A DNA stretch of 9,067 bases. It comes from Silvimonas sp. Its GTDB lineage: Bacteria; Pseudomonadota; Gammaproteobacteria; Burkholderiales; Chitinibacteraceae. How positions within the stretch are numbered: the first letter of the stretch is position 1; every line of letters begins with the position of its first letter. The stretch lies in NCBI GenBank assembly GCA_030151005.1, contig JASLES010000447.1:1-9067 (forward strand), read 5' to 3'. The position numbers and the translations under genes were made by a program. Below, in pieces: positions 1 through 6,639 of the stretch. The notes under the pieces were generated by a model. It did not search any database and was not told the origin of the DNA. It worked only from the letters and a program-made list of their open reading frames with translations.

Positions 1-26
1 GTTCTCATTTGAGCGCGGCGCAGTCT

Positions 27-44
27 ATTATTCAAACGAATAAT
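27..44. promoter_or_regulatory. 18-bp palindrome upstream of first LysR gene
   Basis: ATTATTC (27-33) and GAATAAT (38-44) are perfect inverted arms around the 4-nt spacer AAAC. The element lies 25 bp before the start codon of the downstream LysR gene, where members of this family usually bind to repress their own transcription or to control a divergent gene, which here would lie outside the window. A weak promoter pair (TTCAAA at 31-36 and TATCAA at 55-60, 18-bp spacer) would overlap it. The palindrome is seen directly; the operator role is inferred. Confidence 0.4.
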
Positions 45-69
45 TTCAATTCATTATCAAGAATATTTT

Positions 70-963
70 ATGAATATCACTTTGCGACAGTTACGGGCGT
101 TCCTGGCGGTGGCCACTCATGGCGGTTTTACAGAGGCGTCGCGTGAATTGAACCTGACCCAGTCTGCACTGAGCTTGCTGGTCAAAGACCTGGAGGCCGA
201 AATCGGCTTCAAGCTTTTTGATCGCACCACGCGGCGAGTGGTGCTCTCGCAACCCGGCGCAGAGTTCTTGCCGGCCGCGCGGCAGATTTTTGACGATCTG
301 CAAAGCGCGGTGCGCAGCGCTTCTGACCTGGCCACATTGGAGAAAGGTCAGGTGCGTGCTTGCGCGCCGCAAATCCTGGCGTGTACGTTGCTCGCGCCGG
401 TCATTGCGCAATACAAGGCGACGCATCCCAAAGTAGAACTCAAACTGGTCGACACCTTGCTGGAAGACATGCTGGAAACGGTAGCCACCGGAGAGGCTGA
501 TTTCGCCATTGGCCCAGATCGCAAAAACGATACGCATCTGCTGCGCACGCCGTTATTCCAGAGCCCGTTTGCGGCATGGTGCAGGGCAGATCACCCGCTG
601 GCCCAGGCTGGGCGGCTGCGTTGGGCTGAACTGCAAGCGTGGCCGCTCATCATCATGGAAAGCGACTTCTCGTCCCGACTGTTGCCAGAATTGCAAAGTG
701 CGGATGCGCAGTTGCAACTCACACCAGCGTATACCGTTGCCTATGTCACATCTGGCCTCGGGTTGGCCGGCGCGGGGCTGGGTGTGGTGATTGCGCCCGA
801 TTACGTTGCGCCGCTGGCCGGCGCATTCAACTTGCAGCGCCTTGCGCTGGAAGGCCCCAGCCTGTCGCGAGAAATATCGGTTTATCGCCGGCCAGACCGG
901 TCTTTGTCACCAGCGGCAGCGAAATTTCTGGATGTGCTGGAGCAATACACGAAAATGGGTTGA
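70..963 (+). CDS. LysR-type transcriptional regulator
   Basis: A DNA-binding transcription factor of the LysR family, 297 aa, the usual family length. Residues 4-62 form the winged helix-turn-helix: LRQLRAFLAVATHGGFTEAS, then the recognition helix LNLTQSALSLLVKDLE and the wing LFDRTTRRVVLS. After a linker helix, residues of about 90-297 form the periplasmic-binding-protein-like effector domain. This includes a glycine-rich SGLGLAGAGLGVVIAPDY segment typical of the second subdomain. The ATG at 70 is preferred because it gives the normal LTTR N-terminus (M-N-I-T-L-R-Q-L). Its ribosome site is weak (an A-rich AAGAA six bases upstream). The gene converges on acnA with 258 bp between them, so its target is probably to the left, outside the window. 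The effector cannot be read from the sequence, and I do not recognise a named orthologue. Confidence 0.93.
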   Translation: MNITLRQLRAFLAVATHGGFTEASRELNLTQSALSLLVKDLEAEIGFKLFDRTTRRVVLSQPGAEFLPAARQIFDDLQSAVRSASDLATLEKGQVRACAPQILACTLLAPVIAQYKATHPKVELKLVDTLLEDMLETVATGEADFAIGPDRKNDTHLLRTPLFQSPFAAWCRADHPLAQAGRLRWAELQAWPLIIMESDFSSRLLPELQSADAQLQLTPAYTVAYVTSGLGLAGAGLGVVIAPDYVAPLAGAFNLQRLALEGPSLSREISVYRRPDRSLSPAAAKFLDVLEQYTKMG

Positions 964-1046
964 TTCCTGTTCAATATCAATGTGTTGGCGTGCACATTTA
1001 ATGTTGGTTTCATTCTATGCGAGGGCACCTGGCAATCATGCGAAAA

Positions 1047-1114
1047 CCCGGGTTGCAATGGCACCTGATGCTGGCATGCAGAGCAACCCGGATTTGCGCT
1101 TCGCTTCATCCGGG
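1047..1114. repeat. REP-like palindromic element in a convergent gap
   Basis: This is the most structured part of the 258-bp gene-free stretch 964-1221. Two alternative hairpins share an arm. CCGGGTTGC (1048-1056) pairs with GCAACCCGG (1083-1091), with a 26-nt loop. CCCGGAT (1087-1093) pairs with ATCCGGG (1108-1114), with an inner GCG/CGC stem around CTT. The core with GCTTCGCTTCATCCGGG resembles the short dispersed REP-type hairpins common in proteobacterial intergenic regions. It sits between two converging genes, the usual place for them. No T-run follows either stem, so it is not a canonical intrinsic terminator, though it could slow polymerase or protect 3' ends. Only one copy is visible, so repetition in the genome is inferred. 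Confidence 0.5.
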
Positions 1115-1221
1115 CCGTACATCACTTTGTGTGACTTGCCTCGAAAATGGAGTGTCTTAAATAAATACCCATTTAAATTCAGTGCGTTGAGGCCATCTCC
1201 TAAGAGTCAACATCAAACCAA

Positions 1222-4029
1222 TCAGCGCAACAACCCTCTCAACACAAACGGCAAAATCCCGCCGTGCTTGTAGTAGTCCACCTCAATCGGGGTATCGATG
1301 CGGCACAGAACGGCGACATGTTCCTTGCTGCCATCTGCACGGGTGATTTCCAGCTTCAGGTCTTGCTGCGGCTTCAGGTGTTCATCCACGCCCAGCACGC
1401 TGAATATCTCATCTCCCTTGAGTTTGAGGCTTTCTGCAGAATCGCCACCCTTGAACTGCAAAGGCAATACACCCATGCCCACCAGGTTGCTGCGGTGAAT
1501 GCGCTCAAAGCTTCTGGCGACAACCACTTTCACGCCCAGCAATAGCGTACCTTTGGCCGCCCAGTCCCGACTGGAGCCGGTGCCGTATTCTTCGCCAGCA
1601 AACACAACGGTCGGAATGTGCTCCGCCAGGTAGTGTTGTGCCGCCTCGTACACCGTAGTCTGTTTGCCATCCAGCAAAGTAAAGCCGCCTTCAATCCGGC
1701 TACCGTCTTCTTTGGGCTGCAACATCAGGTTTTTTACGCGCACGTTGGCAAAGGTGCCGCGAATCATCACATCGTGATTGCCACGTCGGGAGCCGTAGCT
1801 GTTGAAATCCGGCCGCTGTACGCCATGCGACACCAGGTATTGCCCTGCGGGTGTTTTTTCGCCAAACGAACCCGCCGGGCTGATGTGATCCGTCGTGACG
1901 GAGTCACCCAGAATCAGCAGTGCCCTGGCATTTTTGATATCCCCGATCGAACCGGGCTGCATGGCAAAGTCATCAAAGAAAGGCGGCTGAGCAATGTAGG
2001 TGGAGTCCGGCCAGTTATAAACCTGCCCCTCGGGCGCCGGGATGGCGTTCCACAGGTCAAGGTCTTTGGTGAAGTCGCTGTAAAGACGGCGGAAGACTTC
2101 CGGGTCCAGCGCGTACTTGAGCAAATCCGCCACTTCTTCGCTGCGCGGCCAGATGTCTTTGAGGTACACCGGGTTGCCATCTTTACCATTACCCAACGGC
2201 TCATGCGAGAGATCAATATTGACACGCCCGGCAATGGCAAATGCCACCACCAACGGCGGGCTGGCCAGATAATTGGCGCGGATGTTGGGGTGAATACGCG
2301 CTTCAAAATTGCGATTGCCCGACAGTACAGCCGCCGCGACGACATCGTTTTTGGTGATGGCATCGTTGAACTCCGGTGCCAGGTCGCCTGCATTGCCAAT
2401 ACAGGTGGTGCAACCGTAACCGGCCAGCGCAAAACCCAACTGGGCCAGCGGCTCCAGCAAACCGGTCCGGGTCAGGTACTCCGTCACCACGCGCGAGCCA
2501 GGAGCCAGGCTGGTTTTGATGTGTGGATCAACACCCAACCCCTTTTCTACGGCTTTTTTTGCCAGCAGCCCGGCTGCCAGCAACACACCAGGGTTGGATG
2601 TATTGGTGCAACTGGTAATGGCTGCAATCAGCACATCCCCATTGCCCAGATCAGTGCGGGCATGCGGCGGCACGATGCGGCTAGAAGTTGGGTGATTGCC
2701 GATCATCTCTGCCTTGTTGGCGGCAGAGCCGGCTTCATCCAGCAAATTGTCTGCCGCCGGACTGGCTGGCACAAAGCCCAGTCCAATGCGCTTTTTCAGA
2801 TCTTCAGCTGTTTTGCCAAAGCCGTTTTCAGCAACTGGCGCAACAAACAGCGCTTCAAACTTTTTCTTCATGTCCGGCAGTGCAATACGGTCTTGTGGGC
2901 GCTTGGGGCCGGCCAGACTGGGGACAATATCGTTCAAGTTGAGTTTAACCACGCGGGTGTAGTCAATCTCGCCGTGCGAGGGCACGCCAAATAAACCCTG
3001 GGCCTTGAAATACGCCTCAAAGGTGGCGATTTCCTGCTCGGTGCGGCCGGTGCCTTTCAGGTAAGCCAGCGTTTTCTCGTCGACCGGAAAAAAACCCATG
3101 GTGGCACCGTATTCTGGCGCCATATTGCCGATCGTGGCCCGGTCAACCACCGACAGGCTGGCCGTGCCTTCGCCAAAAAATTCGACAAACTTGCCGACCA
3201 CTTTTTCCTTGCGTAACAACTCGGTCACGGTCAACACAAGGTCAGTGGCGGTCACGCCTTCATGCAATTTGCCGGAGACTTCCACACCCACCACATCGGG
3301 CGTCAAAAAGTACACGGGCTGGCCCAGCATGCCTGCCTCGGCTTCAATCCCGCCCACACCCCAGCCAACCACGCCCACGCCATTGATCATGGTGGTGTGA
3401 CTGTCTGTGCCAACCAGCGTATCGGGGTAAGCAACGCCATCCTTGATCTGTACGCCGCGAAACAGGTACTCCAGATTTACCTGGTGCACGATCCCCACGC
3501 CCGGCGGCACCACCTTGAAGGTATCGAACGCCTGCATGCCCCATTTCATGAACTGATAGCGCTCGCTATTGCGCTTGAATTCCATCTCCATATTCAGGCG
3601 CAGGGCGTCGGGCGTGCCGTAGTAATCCACCTGTACCGAGTGATCCACCACCAGATCCACAGGCACCAGCGGTTCGATTACCTTGGGGTCTTTACCCAGT
3701 TTGTCGGCCACATTGCGCATGGCCGCCAGGTCCGCCAGCAACGGCACACCGGTAAAGTCTTGCAGCACCACGCGGGCCACCACGAAGGGGATTTCATCCG
3801 TGCGCTTGGCACTCGGGCCCCAGTTTGCCAGTTGGTGAACGTGGTCCTGGGTGACCTTTTGTCCGTCGCAATTGCGCAAAACCGATTCGAGCACAATGCG
3901 GATGCATACCGGCAGGCGGCTGATCTTGCCGATGCCGGCGCTTTCCAGCGCGGGCAGGCTGTAATACTGCAGCGGGCGGCCATCGGCCGTTTTCAGGGTT
4001 TTAAGTGTGTGATGCAGATCATGAGGCAT
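1222..4029 (-). CDS. acnA: Aconitate hydratase A (aconitase)
   Basis: Isomerises citrate to isocitrate via cis-aconitate in the cytoplasmic TCA cycle, using a [4Fe-4S] cluster. The frame is complete at 935 aa, somewhat longer than the roughly 890 aa of E. coli AcnA. The extra length appears to lie in a linker around residues 400-460. The aconitase core shows GTDSHTTMINGVG (207-219), ITSCTNTSNPG (471-481) and GYGCTTCIGN (537-546). Cluster ligands are Cys474, Cys540 and Cys543. The swivel domain carries GDSVTTDHISPAGS (708-721), a GSRRGNHDVMIRGTF segment (746-760) and GEEYGTGSSRDWAAKG (812-827). The start is supported by GGGAG (4037-4041) seven bases before the ATG. It is probably transcribed alone, since 152 bp separate it from the quinone reductase upstream. 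AcnD (2-methylcitrate dehydratase) was considered, but the sequence reads as AcnA and no prp genes are adjacent. Confidence 0.97.
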   Translation of the reverse strand: MPHDLHHTLKTLKTADGRPLQYYSLPALESAGIGKISRLPVCIRIVLESVLRNCDGQKVTQDHVHQLANWGPSAKRTDEIPFVVARVVLQDFTGVPLLADLAAMRNVADKLGKDPKVIEPLVPVDLVVDHSVQVDYYGTPDALRLNMEMEFKRNSERYQFMKWGMQAFDTFKVVPPGVGIVHQVNLEYLFRGVQIKDGVAYPDTLVGTDSHTTMINGVGVVGWGVGGIEAEAGMLGQPVYFLTPDVVGVEVSGKLHEGVTATDLVLTVTELLRKEKVVGKFVEFFGEGTASLSVVDRATIGNMAPEYGATMGFFPVDEKTLAYLKGTGRTEQEIATFEAYFKAQGLFGVPSHGEIDYTRVVKLNLNDIVPSLAGPKRPQDRIALPDMKKKFEALFVAPVAENGFGKTAEDLKKRIGLGFVPASPAADNLLDEAGSAANKAEMIGNHPTSSRIVPPHARTDLGNGDVLIAAITSCTNTSNPGVLLAAGLLAKKAVEKGLGVDPHIKTSLAPGSRVVTEYLTRTGLLEPLAQLGFALAGYGCTTCIGNAGDLAPEFNDAITKNDVVAAAVLSGNRNFEARIHPNIRANYLASPPLVVAFAIAGRVNIDLSHEPLGNGKDGNPVYLKDIWPRSEEVADLLKYALDPEVFRRLYSDFTKDLDLWNAIPAPEGQVYNWPDSTYIAQPPFFDDFAMQPGSIGDIKNARALLILGDSVTTDHISPAGSFGEKTPAGQYLVSHGVQRPDFNSYGSRRGNHDVMIRGTFANVRVKNLMLQPKEDGSRIEGGFTLLDGKQTTVYEAAQHYLAEHIPTVVFAGEEYGTGSSRDWAAKGTLLLGVKVVVARSFERIHRSNLVGMGVLPLQFKGGDSAESLKLKGDEIFSVLGVDEHLKPQQDLKLEITRADGSKEHVAVLCRIDTPIEVDYYKHGGILPFVLRGLLR

Positions 4030-4093
4030 TACAAAACTCCCGGAGCGGCAGGCACAACGCCAGTGTCATTGCGACCGGCATTTGTGCCGCAGG

Positions 4094-4126
4094 TTCGACG
4101 TGGTTACAAAAACCATCTTTGTCGAA
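4094..4126 (-). other. Nested inverted repeats upstream of acnA
   Basis: Outer arms TTCGAC (4094-4099) and GTCGAA (4121-4126) enclose inner arms TGGTT (4101-4105) and AACCA (4111-4115) around a 5-nt ACAAA loop. They lie 65-97 bp before the acnA start, in the 152-bp gap after the quinone reductase gene. This could be a 5'-leader structure or a protein-binding site for acnA. No T-run follows, so a terminator for the upstream gene is unlikely. The symmetry is observed; any function is speculative, and I could not identify a clear acnA promoter. Confidence 0.25.
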
Positions 4127-4181
4127 GTCGCCGCAAAACCCAAGCCATGCCCAGCCACCCGGCACGATAACCGGACGATGC

Positions 4182-4850
4182 TCAATAGCGTCCGGCGCCA
4201 ACCGGGGTTTCCTGCTCAATGCCAGCCAGACGCGCGGCCCATTCCTGCAACCAGATCTGACGCTGTTCCTGACCCACCTTGGAGGCCGAGTAATAAATTT
4301 GCGGCCGCAGCACTTCAAAGCCGACAAACTCCAGCATGCCGCGCTGGATAGGGCGCAGTACGGCATTGATATCGCCATTGGAGCCATCCGGCTTGTACGC
4401 ATCCACCCCTGCGCCCGTTGTTACCGACAGCAACGCCCGCTTGCCGCGCAGCATGCCGTCTTCATACATGTGTCCGTACCCGTAGACACTACCCATGGCG
4501 AACACCCGATCCACCCAGCCCTTAAGCATGGCGGGCACGCTGAACCACCACAGCGGAAACTGCCAGATCATCAGATCCGCCCATTTAAGTTTGGCGATCT
4601 CCGCTGCGACATCCGGCGCAAAACCATCGTGTTCAGCGGCGTGCATTTCTTCGTATTGCAGCTTGAGAAAGTCCGGATTCTTCACCGTCGTGAAATTGCG
4701 GCGGCTTGATACCGGGTCAAACTGCATGGCGTACAAATCGCTGACTTGTACCTCATGACCCAGTTCGATCAGTGTTTTGACGGTCATGTCGCGCAGCGCG
4801 CCGTTGAAACTGTCTGCCTCTGGATGGGCATAAACCAGCAGGATTTTCAT
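4182..4850 (-). CDS. NAD(P)H:quinone oxidoreductase, flavodoxin fold
   Basis: A cytoplasmic flavoprotein of the flavodoxin-like NAD(P)H dehydrogenase (quinone) family (NQO1/MdaB/KefF type), 222 aa. It is expected to transfer two electrons from NAD(P)H to quinones, avoiding semiquinone formation. The N-terminus MKILLVYAHPEADSFN is the first beta strand plus the phosphate-binding loop. QFPLWWFSVPAMLKGWVDRVF (97-117) is the family signature around the flavin, followed by the GYGHMYEDGMLRGKRA segment. TTGA (144-147) is the second flavin loop, matching the TTGG of relatives. A strong AAGGAG site (4857-4862) six bases before the ATG fixes the start. It lies 33 bp downstream of the SDR gene on the same strand, so the two are probably co-transcribed, with the divergent LysR gene as likely regulator. 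The natural substrate cannot be told from sequence, so no gene symbol is given. Confidence 0.93.
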   Translation of the reverse strand: MKILLVYAHPEADSFNGALRDMTVKTLIELGHEVQVSDLYAMQFDPVSSRRNFTTVKNPDFLKLQYEEMHAAEHDGFAPDVAAEIAKLKWADLMIWQFPLWWFSVPAMLKGWVDRVFAMGSVYGYGHMYEDGMLRGKRALLSVTTGAGVDAYKPDGSNGDINAVLRPIQRGMLEFVGFEVLRPQIYYSASKVGQEQRQIWLQEWAARLAGIEQETPVGAGRY

Positions 4851-4883
4851 GACGTTCTCCTTGGGTGTTTGCGATGCGGCGAC

Positions 4884-5600
4884 TTAGCGTGCGCCGCCAT
4901 CTACATCAATCAGGGCGCCAGCGGTAAACCCGTTGGTAACCACAAATTCAATGGCCTGGGCCACTTCGTCGGATGTCCCCACGCGCCCCACGTGCAAACC
5001 CTTGGCGATGCTGTCGAACAAACCTTGCTTGGCCTCTGGCGCAAAATCGTCGTACACCGGCGTATCAATCAAACCGGGTGACACCACGTTCACGCGGATG
5101 GGGGCGAGTTCCTTGGCCAGCGCCTGACCCATTTGGGTAATTGCCCCGTTCACCGCAGCCAGGCCGGCCGTACCAGCAATGGCCACGCGGGAAGCTGCAC
5201 CCGCCAACAAGGTGATTGAGCCATCCTGACGCAGGTACGGGAGTGCCGCACGGACAGTACGCCAATACCCCAGCGCCTTTTGTTCAAATGCCTTGGCCAG
5301 CGCTGCGCCATCAATATCCCGAATCGAACCCCAAGCCGCGCTGCTTGAGGCGGTAATCACCAGGTGATCGATCCGGCCCAGCGTGGCGAACAGTTGTGCC
5401 AGCGATGCTTCGTCAGAAAAATCCACCGTGTATGCGCCGGCCTTGCCGTTGATGTGTTTCAGCGCAGCATCCAGCCTGGCTTGAGAGCGGCCGGCAATGA
5501 TGACTTCCGCCCCTTGGCTGGCCAGACGTTGTGCTGTTGCCAAGCCCATGCCGTTGCTGCCGCCAATAATCAGAACCCGTTGATTTTGCATATTTTCCAT
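4884..5600 (-). CDS. SDR-family protein lacking the usual catalytic triad
   Basis: A Rossmann-fold short-chain dehydrogenase/reductase homologue, 238 aa, of classical-SDR length. The cofactor loop GGSNGMG (13-19) is intact, and AGRS (36-39) at the end of the second strand suggests NADP(H) preference. SPGLIDTP (174-181) and the C-terminal DVDGGAR are typical of the family. The active site is unusual. Aligning the LAKEL helix with ordinary SDRs puts Gly134, Leu147 and Asn151 where Ser, Tyr and Lys are expected, and the usual NNAG motif reads ITASSS. A subgroup of SDRs lacking these residues (the Lin1944-like type) is known, with undetermined function. The start has a GGAG site (5607-5610) six bases upstream; an internal Met4 is a less likely start. 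It is the first gene of the probable operon with the quinone reductase and is divergent from a LysR gene. Confidence 0.9.
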   Translation of the reverse strand: MENMQNQRVLIIGGSNGMGLATAQRLASQGAEVIIAGRSQARLDAALKHINGKAGAYTVDFSDEASLAQLFATLGRIDHLVITASSSAAWGSIRDIDGAALAKAFEQKALGYWRTVRAALPYLRQDGSITLLAGAASRVAIAGTAGLAAVNGAITQMGQALAKELAPIRVNVVSPGLIDTPVYDDFAPEAKQGLFDSIAKGLHVGRVGTSDEVAQAIEFVVTNGFTAGALIDVDGGAR

Positions 5601-5619
5601 GATGATCTCCGTTGTGTTG

Positions 5620-5634
5620 CCCCGTATCTCGGGG
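5620..5634 (-). other. Leader hairpin before the SDR gene
   Basis: CCCCG (5620-5624) and CGGGG (5630-5634) form a perfect 5-bp GC stem with a 5-nt loop. It lies just upstream of the ribosome site of the SDR gene and downstream of the proposed promoter, so it would be in the mRNA leader. It could affect translation or stability of the SDR-quinone reductase transcript. The stem is seen; the role is a guess. Confidence 0.3.
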
Positions 5635-5644
5635 AAGTGAGATC

Positions 5645-5673
5645 AGCATAAAATCCCTCCACGAATTCGTGAA
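5645..5673 (-). promoter_or_regulatory. Candidate sigma70 promoter of the SDR-quinone reductase operon
   Basis: Read on the minus strand, a -35 box TTCACG (plus 5668-5673) and a -10 box TATGCT (plus 5645-5650) are separated by exactly 17 bp. Each matches four of six consensus positions. Transcription would begin near 5638 and give a leader of about 38 nt. The palindrome at 5660-5671 overlaps the -35 box and spacer, which suits control by the divergently encoded LysR protein. Confidence 0.4.
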
Positions 5674-5692
5674 ATGGATTATCGTTATTTCA
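5660..5692. promoter_or_regulatory. Nested palindromes, probable LysR operator
   Basis: In the 124-bp region between the divergent SDR and LysR genes, CACGAATTCGTG (5660-5671) is a perfect 12-bp palindrome. It is overlapped by an interrupted inverted repeat, TGAAAT (5670-5675) with ATTTCA (5687-5692), spacer 11 bp. Two adjacent dyads between a LysR gene and its divergent target are the usual arrangement of recognition and activation sites. The repeats are directly visible; assignment to this regulator is inferred from position. Confidence 0.5.
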
Positions 5693-5724
5693 AGTATTCA
5701 CCCCATGAATAGTGTGGAGCGCCC

Positions 5725-6639
5725 ATGCACCTGGCCCGGCTTGATCTCAACTTGCTCAAATCACTGGATGTCTTGCTGGCAGAGTGCAATGTCACGCGCG
5801 CGGCAGGGCGGCTAAACCTGTCACAGCCGGCGCTATCCAGCCAGCTCAAGCAATTGCGCGCCTTGTTTGATGACCCGCTACTGGTACCGGGCGGTGCGCG
5901 CGGCATGCTGCCCACGCCCCGTGCGCTGGCCTTGCAAGAACCACTACGCAACTATCTGGCGCAACTGATGGCGCTGGTGGCAGAGCAAAAGGGGTTTGAT
6001 CCTGCCTCGGCCACGCGTACCTGGCGCCTGAGCGCGTCTGATGCGGTGCATTCCGTGGTGGTGCCGGGGCTGTTACGCCGGTTACGAGCCCAGGCCCCCG
6101 GCTGCCGGCTTGCCTTGCTGCAACCCACGCCGAACTTGTTGCTGGAAATGGCCAGCAGCAATGAGGTTGATCTGATTCTGGCCTCGCAACCATCCATGCC
6201 AGATCAACTCAAGCATCGCGAGTTATACAAGGAGCGCTTTGTGTGCGTGATGCGCAAAGACCATCCGCTGGCCGGCAAGCCGCTGGATATGGACACCTTC
6301 TGCGCGGCATCTCATTTGCTGTCTTCCACATCGGGCGGCAAGTTTGAAGGCATTGTGGATGACACGCTGGCTGGCTTGGGCCGCACGCGTCACGTCATGT
6401 TGTCCGTGCCCAGCTTTTTACTGGTGCCCTCACTGCTGGCCAGCAGCGATTTAATCTCTACCGTGCCCTTGCGTATGGCGCGCACCTGGCAAGATCGCCT
6501 CACTTTACTGGCGCCCCCGTGCGAGATTGCCGGCTTTGCCATGGAAATGGGCTGGCATCCACGCAATCATGCTGACCCGGCCTTGCGCTGGCTGCGCGAA
6601 CAGATCATGGACGTGGTGGCGCAAGAACTGGCGGCTTAG
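5725..6639 (+). CDS. LysR-type regulator divergent from SDR/quinone reductase operon
   Basis: A LysR-family transcription factor of 304 aa. Residues 6-64 are the helix-turn-helix, beginning LDLNLLKSLDVLLAECNVTR and continuing with LNLSQPALSSQLKQLR and DDPLLVPGG. This style belongs to the NodD/PcpR/LeuO-like branch. The remainder is the effector-binding domain, with RTWRLSASDAV and VDLILA near its start. A GGAG site (5716-5719) five bases upstream supports the ATG at 5725. It is transcribed away from the SDR-quinone reductase pair across a short region full of inverted repeats. It therefore most likely controls that pair, perhaps in response to a quinone, phenolic or electrophile; the inducer is not readable from the sequence. 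Its 3' end overlaps the next LysR gene tail-to-tail by 35 bp. Confidence 0.94.
   Translation: MHLARLDLNLLKSLDVLLAECNVTRAAGRLNLSQPALSSQLKQLRALFDDPLLVPGGARGMLPTPRALALQEPLRNYLAQLMALVAEQKGFDPASATRTWRLSASDAVHSVVVPGLLRRLRAQAPGCRLALLQPTPNLLLEMASSNEVDLILASQPSMPDQLKHRELYKERFVCVMRKDHPLAGKPLDMDTFCAASHLLSSTSGGKFEGIVDDTLAGLGRTRHVMLSVPSFLLVPSLLASSDLISTVPLRMARTWQDRLTLLAPPCEIAGFAMEMGWHPRNHADPALRWLREQIMDVVAQELAA

Noticed and set aside
964..1221. Intrinsic terminator for acnA or the first LysR gene
   Set aside because: GC hairpins are present but none is followed by a T-run on the right strand; the AT-rich stem at 1157-1176 is too weak.
1618..2994. Long open frame of 458 aa on the plus strand
   Set aside because: It is antisense within acnA, whose minus-strand frame has unmistakable aconitase motifs. 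The protein has low-complexity, His/Gln/Arg-rich composition and resembles no family.
1222..4029. AcnD (2-methylcitrate dehydratase) instead of AcnA
   Set aside because: No prpB, prpC or prpF neighbours are present, and the motifs and linker read as AcnA.
3262..4170. 302-aa open frame on the plus strand
   Set aside because: Shadow of the acnA N-terminal region running into the upstream gap; no domain and no ribosome site.
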